Assembly: GCA_002394335.1 (NCBI GenBank)
Contig: DGTP01000003.1
Span: 35,068-99,067, forward strand
DNA from: Bacteroidales bacterium UBA4333
GTDB lineage: Bacteria; Bacteroidota; Bacteroidia; Bacteroidales; Paludibacteraceae
Length of the DNA: 64,000 nt
Reading direction: 5' to 3'
How positions within the stretch are numbered: the first letter of the stretch is position 1; each line of letters opens with the position of its first letter. Shown here piece after piece: positions 37,422-46,102 of the stretch. The notes beneath the pieces are model-generated. The model did not search any database, was not told the DNA's origin, and saw nothing but the letters and a program-made list of their open reading frames with translations. The translations under genes and the position numbers were made by a program.

Positions 37422-38798
37422 TTATGGAGCTACGCGGTTGATATCGCGCGGGAACATAGAACACTCCTTTACATTAGCGATTCCCAAGAAGCAAGCGGTG
37501 ATGCGCTCCAGTCCGATTGCGAAACCTCCATGAGGCGGCATGCCGTTCTTAAAGGTGTCAAGATAGAAATGGAAGGCATCCGGATTCATCCCTCTACGGA
37601 GCATTTTCTCGCGGTAGTCGGCCTCTTTATGGATACGCTGACCGCCGGAAGTAATCTCCAAACCGCGCATAAGCAGGTCAAAGCTCAGTGTGAGATTCGG
37701 ATCCTCAGGGTCATCCATCGCATAGAACGCACGGTGCTCTGAGGGGAAATGGGTGACAAAGACGAAGTCCGAGTCGTATTTCTCCTTGGCGTACTTGCAA
37801 ATAGCACGTTCCTCCTCGGGTGCGAGGTCATCCTCGCCACGGTGGTCTGCCTCGCAAAGGTGGTTCTCAAAGAGGATCTCGTGCACCTCGCTCAACTTCC
37901 ATGCAGGAACCTGCTCCGGCAACACCGGGTTAACGGCATTGAGCAGATTGAGCTCATGGGCGCAATCTTTCTCCACAGTAGCAATGATATATCGGAGAAG
38001 AGCAGCCTCCAAGGTCATAACATCCTCCTGACCTTTGATAAAGCCCATCTCGACATCAAGGGAGATATACTCGTTGAGGTGACGCGAAGTCGCATGTTTC
38101 TCTGCACGGTAAGCCGGAGCAATCTCAAAGACGCGTTCATAGACGCCTACGCCGATCTGCTTGTAGAACTGCGGGCTCTGTGCGAGATAGACCTGTTTGC
38201 CGAAATAATCCATACGGAAGACGTTTGCGCCGCCTTCTGCTCCCTCGGATACAATCTTCGGAGTGAAGATCTGGGTAAAACCATTCGCCGAAAGGAACTC
38301 TCCAAAAGCGCGGGCTATAGTCGATTGTACTTTGAGAATCGCCATATCGCGCGGGTTACGGAGAGTAACCTGACGGTTATCAAACTTATAGCGCAGAAGC
38401 GTCTCCTCGTCGCCGAACTTGAGGGCATTCATATCCACCACCTCGGCAGTCGTCGGGCGCGAAAGAACGCGCACCTCGCTAACTGCTATCTCAATGGTAT
38501 TGTAGAACGCTGCAGGGTCTTTGATCTTCGCCTCGTTGATAGTACCGGTGATGGTGATAGCCATCTCACGGCAGAGATCATTCATAGCGATCTCCTTTCC
38601 TGCCTCGTCATAGAACTTGGAGGTGTCGTTTGAAACGACAGCCTGCAGTAGTCCGCGAGACTTACGAAGGACGATAAATCCGCCCCACTTGGTGACGCGG
38701 ACATTATGGATCATGCCTGAAACGGAAACAGACTCGCCAACCTTGCAGTTGGCGAGATCTGATCCTTCCGGGTTATGGTTTTTGACATTCAAAAACAT
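37422..38798 (-). CDS. aspS: Archaeal-type aspartyl-tRNA synthetase, predicted non-discriminating
   Basis: This 458-residue class II synthetase has an N-terminal OB-fold anticodon domain (VGESVSVSGMIHNVRVTKWG) and the catalytic motifs: motif 1 near residue 165, motif 2 in FEIAPAYRAEKHATSRHLNE, the QSPQFYKQI loop, GLEITSGGQRIH and motif 3 in PHGGFAIGLERITACFLGI. The MFPRDINRVAP end matches archaeal AspRS, not AsnRS. In that family Trp at the OB-fold position aligned with His31 marks enzymes specific for tRNA-Asp, while His marks ones that also charge tRNA-Asn. It is likely to make Asp-tRNA(Asn) for GatCAB amidation. It ends the ribosomal transcript. Confidence 0.85.
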   Translation of the reverse strand: MFLNVKNHNPEGSDLANCKVGESVSVSGMIHNVRVTKWGGFIVLRKSRGLLQAVVSNDTSKFYDEAGKEIAMNDLCREMAITITGTINEAKIKDPAAFYNTIEIAVSEVRVLSRPTTAEVVDMNALKFGDEETLLRYKFDNRQVTLRNPRDMAILKVQSTIARAFGEFLSANGFTQIFTPKIVSEGAEGGANVFRMDYFGKQVYLAQSPQFYKQIGVGVYERVFEIAPAYRAEKHATSRHLNEYISLDVEMGFIKGQEDVMTLEAALLRYIIATVEKDCAHELNLLNAVNPVLPEQVPAWKLSEVHEILFENHLCEADHRGEDDLAPEEERAICKYAKEKYDSDFVFVTHFPSEHRAFYAMDDPEDPNLTLSFDLLMRGLEITSGGQRIHKEADYREKMLRRGMNPDAFHFYLDTFKNGMPPHGGFAIGLERITACFLGIANVKECSMFPRDINRVAP

Positions 38799-38853
38799 AA
38801 CGTTAAATAGTTAAATAGTTAAAATGGTCGCTATGCGACGTTAAACTGTTAAC
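38799..38853. repeat. Spacer repeat family I, copy 2
   Basis: The spacer carries GTTAAATAGTTAAA words and a GTCGC/GCGAC hairpin as in 32799-32856. It lies between rplQ and aspS and has no T-rich terminator, so read-through is expected. Confidence 0.6.
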
Positions 38854-39339
38854 TTATTCAGCAGCGGGAGCTTCGGGAGCAGCCTCAACAGCAGCCTCTT
38901 CTACAGCCTCTTTAACGGCTTTCTTGCCGGCACGACGAGTAGCTTTCTTGGTGGCTTTCTTAACCTCCTTGAGCATGTTCTCGTTGTAATCCACAAGCTC
39001 GATGATACACATCTCAGCAGCGTCACCAAGACGGAATCCGGTGCGAAGAATACGTGTATAACCACCGTTACGATTAGCTATCTTCTCGCCTACGTTCTGG
39101 AACAACTCGGTAACAACCTCTTTCTGCTTGAGCAGAGAGAATGCCAGACGGCGGTTGTTCATGTTATCCTCTTTAGCGCGAGTGAGTATCGGCTCCACGT
39201 ACATACGGAGAGCTTTAGCCTTAGCCAGCGTAGTAGAGATACGCTTGTGCATAATCAGCGAGCATGCCATATTTGAGAGCATCGCAGCACGGTGATTAGC
39301 TTTGCGGCTAAGATGGTTGAATTTCTTGTTATGTCTCAT
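38854..39339 (-). CDS. rplQ: 50S ribosomal protein L17
   Basis: This 161-residue protein begins RHNKKFNHLSRKANHRAAML, the standard L17 start, with LIMHKRISTTLAKAKALR and the C-terminal ILRTGFRLGDAAEMCIIELV. Most bacterial L17 end near residue 120-125. Here an Ala/Glu/Lys-rich tail of about 35 residues follows (KKATRRAGKKAVKEAVEEAA). Such tails occur in Bacteroidota. It is last before aspS, 30 bp after rpoA. Confidence 0.97.
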   Translation of the reverse strand: MRHNKKFNHLSRKANHRAAMLSNMACSLIMHKRISTTLAKAKALRMYVEPILTRAKEDNMNNRRLAFSLLKQKEVVTELFQNVGEKIANRNGGYTRILRTGFRLGDAAEMCIIELVDYNENMLKEVKKATKKATRRAGKKAVKEAVEEAAVEAAPEAPAAE

Positions 39340-39369
39340 TGTTTTGTTTAAATTTTTCTAAATAATCAA

Positions 39370-40362
39370 TTACTCGTTTACCCGATAGCGGGATATATCC
39401 ATGCCGAATGCCAGACCGTTACGCTCGAGGAGTTCGTCCAACTCGGTGAGAGATTTCTTACCGAAGTTGCGGAACTTGAGCAGGTCGGAACGGTGATATT
39501 TAACCAGCTCACCCAGTGTATCCACCTCAGCTGCCTTGAGACAGTTAAGCGCACGAACGGAGAGGTCCATGTCCTGCAGTCTCTGGTTGAGCAACTGACG
39601 CATACGAAGAATCTCCTCGTCAAGTTGGTTGTTCGGATTCTTGGTTTCCTCTTCAAGAACGATACGCTCATCAGAGAAGAGCATGAAGTGGTAGATCAGA
39701 ATCTTGGCAGCCTCTGTCAGTGCATCTTGAGGAGAAATAGAACCATCGGTAGAAATCTCGAGGGTCAGTTTCTCGTAGTCAGTACGCTGTTCAACACGAT
39801 AAGGATCAACAGCGATCTTGACATTGCGGATAGGCGTGTAGATGGAATCGATAGCCAGCGTGCCGATCTTGTCATCAGCATGCCGATTCTCGTCACCGGG
39901 TACGTAGCCACGTCCCTTGTTAATAGTAATCTCAATCTCAAAATTAGCAGTCTCATCCAACTCGGCGAGAAGCAGTTCGGGGTTGAGGACTTCAAAATTC
40001 TGCAATGCCGCATTCAGGTCGCCGGCACGGAATGCTTTGGACTTCTGGACATGCAGTTTGATAGTCTCCTCTGTAGCCTCGGCTCCTTCGTTAAGATGGA
40101 AACGAACCTGCTTGAGGTTGAGGATAAGATTAGTCACGTCAGTAATTACTCCGGGGATCGTAGCAAATTCATGATCAATACCACTAATCTTAATAGAGCA
40201 AATAGCATAACCTTCGAGGCTGCCGAGCAGCACGCGACGGATAGCATTGCCTATCGTAATTCCGTACCCCGGTTCGAGAGGACGAAATTCAAAAGTTCCT
40301 TTCGTCGCTGTCGAATCCAACATGATAACCTTGTTAGGTTTAATGAAATCTAATATTGCCAT
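39370..40362 (-). CDS. rpoA: RNA polymerase subunit alpha
   Basis: This 330-residue protein has the N-terminal dimerisation domain (FEFRPLEPGYGITIGNAIRR, then KISGIDHEFATIPGVITDVT) and the C-terminal DNA-binding domain (LSVRALNCLKAAEVDTLGEL and FGKKSLTELDELLERNGLAF). Length is normal. It lies between rpsD and rplQ as in the standard alpha operon, 11 bp after rpsD. Confidence 0.98.
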   Translation of the reverse strand: MAILDFIKPNKVIMLDSTATKGTFEFRPLEPGYGITIGNAIRRVLLGSLEGYAICSIKISGIDHEFATIPGVITDVTNLILNLKQVRFHLNEGAEATEETIKLHVQKSKAFRAGDLNAALQNFEVLNPELLLAELDETANFEIEITINKGRGYVPGDENRHADDKIGTLAIDSIYTPIRNVKIAVDPYRVEQRTDYEKLTLEISTDGSISPQDALTEAAKILIYHFMLFSDERIVLEEETKNPNNQLDEEILRMRQLLNQRLQDMDLSVRALNCLKAAEVDTLGELVKYHRSDLLKFRNFGKKSLTELDELLERNGLAFGMDISRYRVNE

Positions 40363-40373
40363 GAATTTAATGA

Positions 40374-40979
40374 TTATTTAGAGTACAACTCAACGATTAA
40401 TTGTTCTTTGATGTTCTCCGGAATCTCCTCACGCTGAGGAATATTCAAATACTTACCGGCCATTTGGGTTTGATCCCACTCGAGCCAGCTGTATTTGCCA
40501 TGGTTGAAACCTTCGAGCGAAGCAGCAATTACCTCGAGTGATTTAGCTTTCTCGCGAACAGCTACCACCTGACCGGGTTTAACTTCATACGAAGGGATAT
40601 TAACCACCTTACCGTCCACAGTGATGTGTCGGTGGCTTACCAACTGACGAGCTGCTGCACGGGTAGGAGCCATACCAAGACGATAAACGATGTTATCGAG
40701 ACGGCTCTCCAGGAGTTGGAGCAGGATCTCACCGGTAATACCTTTTTTACGGGATGCTTTGGTGAAGAGCAGACGGAACTGTTTTTCCAACACACCATAG
40801 GTATATTTAGCTTTCTGCTTCTCAGCCAACTGAGTGCCATACTCAGAATTCTTTTTACGACGGTTTACACCATGCTGTCCCGGTGCATAATTGCGCTTAT
40901 CAAGCACCTTATCCGGACCGAAGATGGCTTCGCCGAAACGACGTGCAATACGTGATTTTGGGCCTATATATCTTGCCAT
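40374..40979 (-). CDS. rpsD: 30S ribosomal protein S4
   Basis: This 201-residue protein begins MARYIGPKSRIARRFGEAIF and contains the S4 domain core RLDNIVYRLGMAPTRAAARQ and QLVSHRHITVDGKVVNIPSY. S4 starts 30S assembly and in other bacteria represses the alpha operon. The zinc-ligand Cys cluster of some S4 proteins is absent. A 98-bp spacer, part of repeat family II, separates it from rpsK. Confidence 0.98.
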   Translation of the reverse strand: MARYIGPKSRIARRFGEAIFGPDKVLDKRNYAPGQHGVNRRKKNSEYGTQLAEKQKAKYTYGVLEKQFRLLFTKASRKKGITGEILLQLLESRLDNIVYRLGMAPTRAAARQLVSHRHITVDGKVVNIPSYEVKPGQVVAVREKAKSLEVIAASLEGFNHGKYSWLEWDQTQMAGKYLNIPQREEIPENIKEQLIVELYSK

Positions 40980-41077
40980 AATTGTTAAATTTTACGTTAA
41001 AGGGTTTAACTTAAAATGTTGTTTCCGTATTTTTCGTAATCTTTGTAAACTACAATAACTACGTAAACTACGTTTGC
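40980..41077. repeat. Spacer repeat family II, copy 2
   Basis: The rpsK-rpsD spacer contains ACTACAATAACTACG-like and TTTTTCGTAATC words similar to 34139-34218. No hairpin/T-tract or S4-binding pseudoknot could be recognised by eye. It may carry the regulatory site of the alpha operon. Confidence 0.45.
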
Positions 41078-41467
41078 TTATACACGACGACGTTTAGGAG
41101 GACGACATCCATTGTGCGGCATAGGAGTAACGTCAATAATCTCCGTTACCTCGATACCTGCAGCTACACAGGCACGGATTGCCGATTCACGTCCTTGTCC
41201 GGGACCCTTAACGTATGCTTTTACTTTACGCAGACCGAGGTCAAATGCGACCTTACCGCAGTCTGCAGCAGCCATTTGAGCTGCATAGGGAGTATTTTTC
41301 TTAGAGCCACGGAAGCCCATTTTACCAGCTGAAGACCAGGAGATAACCTGTCCGTCACCGTTAGCCATGGTAACGATAACGTTGTTGAAAGAGGACATTA
41401 CGTGGAGTTGTCCTACGCCGTCAATCTTAACAACACGCTTCTTAGCTGAAACTGTTTTCTTTGCCAT
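41078..41467 (-). CDS. rpsK: 30S ribosomal protein S11
   Basis: This 129-residue platform protein has the conserved SSFNNVIVTMANGDGQVISW, GSKKNTPYAAQMAA and GPGQGRESAIRA and ends PMPHNGCRPPKRRRV. N-terminal Lys-rich residues AKKTVSAKKRVVK are usual for this phylum. It follows rpsM by 28 bp. Confidence 0.98.
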   Translation of the reverse strand: MAKKTVSAKKRVVKIDGVGQLHVMSSFNNVIVTMANGDGQVISWSSAGKMGFRGSKKNTPYAAQMAAADCGKVAFDLGLRKVKAYVKGPGQGRESAIRACVAAGIEVTEIIDVTPMPHNGCRPPKRRRV

Positions 41468-41495
41468 AATTGTTAGATGAATTAATTTAAATCAT

Positions 41496-41876
41496 TTACT
41501 TCGTTGCTTTCTTCTTGTTAGCAACAGTTTTCTTACGTCCCTTGCGGGTACGAGCGTTGTTTTTGGTAGATTGACCACGTACAGGAAGACCGATACGATG
41601 ACGTACCCCACGATAACAACCGATATCCATCAAACGTTTAATGTTCAATTGGGTTTCCGAACGGAGATCACCCTCTACTTTGTAGGAGGAACCAATGATC
41701 TCACGAATCTTAGCTGCTTGGTCATCCGTCCAATCCTGAACCTTGATGCTTGGGTCAACGCCTGCCTCTGTCAAGATCTTCTTTGCGCTTGAACGACCTA
41801 TTCCGTAGATGTAAGTCAATCCGACTTCACCGCACTTGTTCTGCGGCAGATCTACACCGACAATTCTTATAGCCAT
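41496..41876 (-). CDS. rpsM: 30S ribosomal protein S13
   Basis: This 126-residue head protein begins MAIRIVGVDLPQNKCGEVGL with the helix-hairpin-helix LTYIYGIGRSSAKKILTEAG and ends with a basic tail that includes GQSTKNNARTRKGRKKTVA. It is 55 bp from rpmJ. Confidence 0.98.
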   Translation of the reverse strand: MAIRIVGVDLPQNKCGEVGLTYIYGIGRSSAKKILTEAGVDPSIKVQDWTDDQAAKIREIIGSSYKVEGDLRSETQLNIKRLMDIGCYRGVRHRIGLPVRGQSTKNNARTRKGRKKTVANKKKATK

Positions 41877-41931
41877 AATTTTTTACTTAAGGATTATTTG
41901 TTTTTGTTTAATAATTACCAAGATGAAATGC

Positions 41932-42048
41932 TTATCCTTGACGCATTTTCATTTTAGGGTCTTTTTTGTTGATTACATACAAGCGTCCTTTGCGACGTAC
42001 AATTTTGCAGTCTGCGTTACGCTTTTTAACCGAAGCACGTACTTTCAT
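41932..42048 (-). CDS. rpmJ: 50S ribosomal protein L36, Cys-poor form
   Basis: This 38-residue protein reads MKVRASVKKRNADCKIVRRK, then YVINKKDPKMKMRQG. Only one of the four zinc ligands of the classical L36 (Cys14) remains; this is the zinc-independent form usual in Bacteroidota. It sits between infA and rpsM, the standard spot. Confidence 0.96.
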   Translation of the reverse strand: MKVRASVKKRNADCKIVRRKGRLYVINKKDPKMKMRQG

Positions 42049-42081
42049 TGCTGAATAGTGTTTACTTTGTTAATAATTGTT

Positions 42082-42300
42082 TTACTTGTATCGGAACGAT
42101 ATGCGTCCTTTGGTCAAATCATAAGGACTCATCTCCACTTTGACACGGTCACCCGTCAAAATCTTGATGTAGTGCATACGCATCTTTCCTGAGATGTGTG
42201 CCGTAATGACCGGACCATTCTCGAGTTGTACACGAAACATTGCGTTGCTCAGCGACTCAATGATTGTGCCATCTACTTCAATCGAATCTTGTTTTGCCAT
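42082..42300 (-). CDS. infA: Translation initiation factor IF-1
   Basis: This 72-residue OB-fold factor begins MAKQDSIEVDGTIIESLSNA and holds FRVQLENGPVITAHISGKMR and GDRVKVEMSPYDLTKGRISF. It follows map by 22 bp and precedes rpmJ by 33 bp. Confidence 0.98.
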   Translation of the reverse strand: MAKQDSIEVDGTIIESLSNAMFRVQLENGPVITAHISGKMRMHYIKILTGDRVKVEMSPYDLTKGRISFRYK

Positions 42301-42322
42301 ACTATTAAATAATTATTGATTA

Positions 42323-43108
42323 TCAGATGAATCTATCTCCCAAGACTTCCTGGATATAATCGAAGGTTGAAAGGATATCCGCCTTACCGTTTCTGACACA
42401 AACGGAGTGCTCGTAATGAGCAGCAGGTTTGCGATCTATGGTACGGGCAGTCCATCCGTCATCCTCCACAAGTATCTGGCGGCGTCCAAGCGTGATCATC
42501 GGTTCGATAGCAAGGGTCATTCCTGATTTGAGCACAATGCCGTTTCCCCGGCGTCCGTAGTTGCACACCTCGGGATCCTCGTGCATATCACGTCCTATAC
42601 CATGACCTACAAACTCACGCACTACGCCAAACCCGGCGCGCTCGCAATGATTCTGTATTGTAGCGCTTACGTCTCCCAAGCGGCGGCCAGTGATAGCCTG
42701 CTCTATACCAAGATAGAGCGCCTCTTTGGTAGTTTTCAGCAGTCGCATCACTTCCGGACTGACTTCCCCAACAGGAAAAGTATAAGCCGAGTCGCTATGC
42801 CAACCATTGAGTTCGATGGACGAATCGATAGAGATGATATCTCCGTCTTTGAGGATTTGGTCCTTGCTCGGAATGCCGTGCACGACCTGCTCATTGACAG
42901 AAGTACAAAGTGTAGCAGGATACCCCTCGTACCCGAGGCAGGCAGGCTTACCGCCGTTATCCATGATAAACTCATATGCTATCTTATCCAACTCTGCTGT
43001 GCTGACACCCGGCCGGATAGACTTAGCCACCTCGGCATAAGTCTTACCCAGCAGGATATTACTTGCTCGCATGAGTTCTATTTCTTCGTCTGTCTTAAGA
43101 TAGATCAT
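42323..43108 (-). CDS. map: Methionine aminopeptidase, type I
   Basis: This 261-residue dinuclear metalloprotease removes N-terminal Met. The substrate-loop His is in VNEQVVHGIPSKDQIL; metal ligands are Asp in SIDSSIELNGWHSDSAYTFP (two Asp), His in FVGHGIGRDMHEDP, Glu in LAIEPMITLG and a final Glu near YEHSVCV. It begins 14 bp after secY; an adk gene, common at this position elsewhere, is absent. Confidence 0.97.
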   Translation of the reverse strand: MIYLKTDEEIELMRASNILLGKTYAEVAKSIRPGVSTAELDKIAYEFIMDNGGKPACLGYEGYPATLCTSVNEQVVHGIPSKDQILKDGDIISIDSSIELNGWHSDSAYTFPVGEVSPEVMRLLKTTKEALYLGIEQAITGRRLGDVSATIQNHCERAGFGVVREFVGHGIGRDMHEDPEVCNYGRRGNGIVLKSGMTLAIEPMITLGRRQILVEDDGWTARTIDRKPAAHYEHSVCVRNGKADILSTFDYIQEVLGDRFI

Positions 43109-43122
43109 CTTCCAATCAACTA

Positions 43123-44463
43123 TTAGTATGCCATTGCGCCGGAGCGTCCCTTGATACGCATGCCGGACTCAAAGAATCCGTCATAGTGACGCATCAACAA
43201 GTAGCTTTCAATCTGTTGGAGTGTATCCAAAATCACACCTACCATGATCAGCAATGATGTTCCGCCGAAGAACTGTGCAAAGCCCATCGTTACACCAAAG
43301 AGGCGTGCGAAAGCAGGCAGGATTGCGATAATACCCAATAGAATCGAACCGGGCAGCGTGATACGAGACATGATTGTATCGATATACTCAGCAGTCTTCT
43401 TACCCGGCTTAACCCCCGGAATGAAACCATTGTTCAGTTTCAGGTTTTCAGCCATCTGTACAGGATTGATAATAATCGCTGTATAGAAATAGGTAAAGGC
43501 GATGATGAGGATAAAGAATACAAAGTTGTACCAAAATCCGTCATTGTTAGAGAAAGCTTGTACAAACGCACCGCTACCATCAGAGTTGAAGCCGGCGATA
43601 GCGATAGGAATAAACATAATTGCCTGAGCAAAAATGATCGGCATCACGTTTGCAGCATTAACCTTCAGAGGGATATACTGACGAACACCGCCATACTGTT
43701 TATTACCCACTACACGTTTAGCGTATTGTACAGGGATCTTACGTGTACCCTGAACAAGCATGATAGCAAAAGCCATCACAGCCAGCAGGACGACAACCTC
43801 AAGGATGAATACGATCACACCACCACCGTTGTCGTTCAAACGGCTACCGAACTCCTGCACGAGAGCAGCGGGGAAACGCGCGATGATACCGATCAAGATG
43901 ATGAAGGAAATACCATTACCAACACCACGATCAGTGATACGCTCACCTAGCCACATAACGAACATGGAACCGGCGCAAAGGATGATAGTAGATGTTATCG
44001 TAAATCCGTTAAAGCCTATGTCAAGAGGTTGACCGGCAGCTGCCATTTGGACAGAGAGGTTAACCAAGTAACTCGGTCCCTGGAAGAGCAAGATTGCCAC
44101 AGTCAGATAGCGTGTGATCTGGTTCATCTTGCGACGGCCGGACTCACCCTCTTTCTGCATCTTCTGGAAGTAGGGCACTGCTATACTGAGCAGTTGCACA
44201 ACGATTGATGCAGAGATGTAAGGCATGATACCCAACGCAAAAATAGAGGCGTTAGAGAAGGCACCACCGGAGAACATGTCCAACAATGCCATCAAACCTC
44301 CTGCGGTCTGCGAGTGCAGGGCTGCAAGTGCCTGTGGGTTGATACCCGGCAGGACGATGAAGCTTCCGAAACGATAGATGAGCACGAACAAAAGCGTGGT
44401 CAGCAACCGATTGCGGAGATCCTCAACCTTCCAGATATTCTTACATGTTTCAATAAATTTCAT
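43123..44463 (-). CDS. secY: Preprotein translocase subunit SecY
   Basis: This 446-residue protein has ten predicted transmembrane helices. Visible are the plug/TM2 region with MALLDMFSGGAFSNASIFAL, TM6-7 around PIQYAKRVVGNKQYGG, the C5 loop with LKLNNGFIPGVKPGKKTAEY that contacts SecA and the ribosome, and the final TM10. Together with SecE and SecG it forms the export channel that the large surface proteins here would use. It follows rplO by 93 bp; that spacer has an ATAAGC/GCTTAT hairpin. Confidence 0.98.
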   Translation of the reverse strand: MKFIETCKNIWKVEDLRNRLLTTLLFVLIYRFGSFIVLPGINPQALAALHSQTAGGLMALLDMFSGGAFSNASIFALGIMPYISASIVVQLLSIAVPYFQKMQKEGESGRRKMNQITRYLTVAILLFQGPSYLVNLSVQMAAAGQPLDIGFNGFTITSTIILCAGSMFVMWLGERITDRGVGNGISFIILIGIIARFPAALVQEFGSRLNDNGGGVIVFILEVVVLLAVMAFAIMLVQGTRKIPVQYAKRVVGNKQYGGVRQYIPLKVNAANVMPIIFAQAIMFIPIAIAGFNSDGSGAFVQAFSNNDGFWYNFVFFILIIAFTYFYTAIIINPVQMAENLKLNNGFIPGVKPGKKTAEYIDTIMSRITLPGSILLGIIAILPAFARLFGVTMGFAQFFGGTSLLIMVGVILDTLQQIESYLLMRHYDGFFESGMRIKGRSGAMAY

Positions 44464-44556
44464 AACAAAATACTTTATTATGGAGTCTTGGCTTTGCCGA
44501 GCCTGTATAAGCGAGCTTATGCCCGGCTAGCACAAGGCTTCATACTATTAATATTT

Positions 44557-45003
44557 TTAAATCTTCTCGATGGAGCCACCGGCAGCAGTAATAGCCTCCT
44601 CAGCCGTTTTGGAGAAAGCGTTAGCTTGAACGGTGAGTTTAGCAGTCAGGGTTCCATTACCCAGGATCTTAACCAATTGGGTTTTGGAGATAAAACCTGC
44701 TTCGTGCAACTCTACGAGACCGATTTTCTCGAGTTTCTTAGCCTCAGCCAGTGCCTGAAGAGTAGAGAGGTTAATAGCCTTATACTCAACACGGTTGATA
44801 TTCTTGAAACCGAATTTCGGAAGACGACGCTGCATAGGCATCTGTCCACCTTCGAAACCGATTTTCTTAGAGTAACCCGAACGAGACTTAGCACCCTTGT
44901 GACCGCGGGTAGAAGTACCTCCCAATCCAGAACCTGCGCCACGACCGATACGCTTAGCGGTCTTAACAGAGCCGGCTGCCGGAGTCAAATTATTTAATTC
45001 CAT
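44557..45003 (-). CDS. rplO: 50S ribosomal protein L15
   Basis: This 148-residue protein begins MELNNLTPAAGSVKTAKRIG and has the Gly-rich RGAGSGLGGTSTRGHKGAKS core, then GQMPMQRRLPKFGFKNINRV. Length is normal. It is followed by the 93-bp spacer before secY. Confidence 0.98.
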   Translation of the reverse strand: MELNNLTPAAGSVKTAKRIGRGAGSGLGGTSTRGHKGAKSRSGYSKKIGFEGGQMPMQRRLPKFGFKNINRVEYKAINLSTLQALAEAKKLEKIGLVELHEAGFISKTQLVKILGNGTLTAKLTVQANAFSKTAEEAITAAGGSIEKI

Positions 45004-45026
45004 AATGCTTAAATCTTTGAGTTCAA

Positions 45027-45203
45027 TTAATCAATTACTTTAATCAGGTGCTTTACCTTCTCAACCATACCAAGGATAGCAGGATTAGCCTCATGCTCAA
45101 CCACGGCGTTGATTTTTTTGAGACCAAGAGCAGCCATAGTAGCCTTCTGGTCTTTCGGGCAGCGAATAATGCTGCGTACTTGTTGAATCTTGATTGTTGC
45201 CAT
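45027..45203 (-). CDS. rpmD: 50S ribosomal protein L30
   Basis: This 58-residue protein begins MATIKIQQVRSIIRCPKDQK and continues TMAALGLKKINAVVEHE, the L30 core, ending VKHLIKVID. It is short and was found by reading the gap between rpsE and rplO; spacing is 14 bp upstream and 23 bp downstream. Confidence 0.96.
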   Translation of the reverse strand: MATIKIQQVRSIIRCPKDQKATMAALGLKKINAVVEHEANPAILGMVEKVKHLIKVID

Positions 45204-45217
45204 AGTAATGTTGCTAA

Positions 45218-45724
45218 TTATCCGTTAAACACAGTTGATAAACTTACACCACGGTTTTGAGCTACCGTACGGGCGTCACGCAGTTCTGCGAGAGCCTGGA
45301 TAGTAGCTTTTACGAGGTTGTGGGGGTTGGAGCTACCTTTTGCCTTAGCGAGGACGTCGGTCACGCCGACAGACTCGAGTACGGCACGCATAGCACCACC
45401 GGCCTTCACTCCGGTACCGTGAGTAGCGGGTTGAATGTAAACGCGAGCACCGCCGAACTTGGCATATTGCTCGTGAGGAATAGTTCCTTTGAGGATAGGC
45501 ACCTGAATGAGGTTTTTCTTAGCAGCCTCAGTAGCCTTGGCAATAGCAGCCGTTACTTCGCCTGCCTTACCCAGACCCTGTCCTACGATACCGTTCTCAT
45601 TTCCAACAACGACGATTGCTGCAAAAGTGAACGTACGTCCACCTTTAGTAACTTTCGTTACGCGGTTTACTGCGACCAGACGCTCCTTGAGCTCAAGGTC
45701 TTGTGTAGTTTTAACTCTTTGCAT
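45218..45724 (-). CDS. rpsE: 30S ribosomal protein S5
   Basis: This 168-residue decoding-fidelity protein has the RNA-binding loop VTKVTKGGRTFTFAAIVVVG, then VGQGLGKAGEVTAAIAKATE and the C-terminal ALAELRDARTVAQNRGVS. Spectinomycin-site residues around TKGGRTF appear standard. It follows rplR by 12 bp. Confidence 0.98.
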   Translation of the reverse strand: MQRVKTTQDLELKERLVAVNRVTKVTKGGRTFTFAAIVVVGNENGIVGQGLGKAGEVTAAIAKATEAAKKNLIQVPILKGTIPHEQYAKFGGARVYIQPATHGTGVKAGGAMRAVLESVGVTDVLAKAKGSSNPHNLVKATIQALAELRDARTVAQNRGVSLSTVFNG

Positions 45725-45736
45725 TTTCGTACGTTA

Positions 45737-46081
45737 TTAGAATTTGAGACCTGCCTCGCGAGCAGCGTCTGCTAATGATTGAACTCGGCCATGATAGAGA
45801 TAACCGTTACGGTCGAATACCACCTCCTGAACACCTGCTTTCTGGGCAGCCTCGGCGATGAGTTTTCCGACTTGGGCAGCTTTCTCTGTCTTAGTCATTT
45901 TATCCTTGATAGCAAGTGACGAAGCGCTTGCGAGGGTTACACCCTTAGTGTCGTCGATAACCTGCGCGTAAATCTGGCTATTAGAGCGGAATACGGTCAG
46001 GCGCGGACGCTCTGCAGTACCCGATACCTTGGTACGGATAGATGCCTTAATCTTAAGGCGACGTGCGATTTTCTTTAGCAT
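45737..46081 (-). CDS. rplR: 50S ribosomal protein L18
   Basis: This 114-residue 5S rRNA-binding protein begins LKKIARRLKIKASIRTKVSG, contains RPRLTVFRSNSQIYAQVIDD and ends YLYHGRVQSLADAAREAGLKF minus its last residue in count. It follows rplF by 21 bp. Confidence 0.98.
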   Translation of the reverse strand: MLKKIARRLKIKASIRTKVSGTAERPRLTVFRSNSQIYAQVIDDTKGVTLASASSLAIKDKMTKTEKAAQVGKLIAEAAQKAGVQEVVFDRNGYLYHGRVQSLADAAREAGLKF

Positions 46082-46102
46082 AATCTTACTCCTTTCTAAT
46101 TA

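Noticed and set aside
37422..38798. Asparaginyl-tRNA synthetase
   Set aside because: The final FPRDINRVAP and motif blocks match archaeal-type AspRS, not the AsnRS ending; it is therefore called AspRS.
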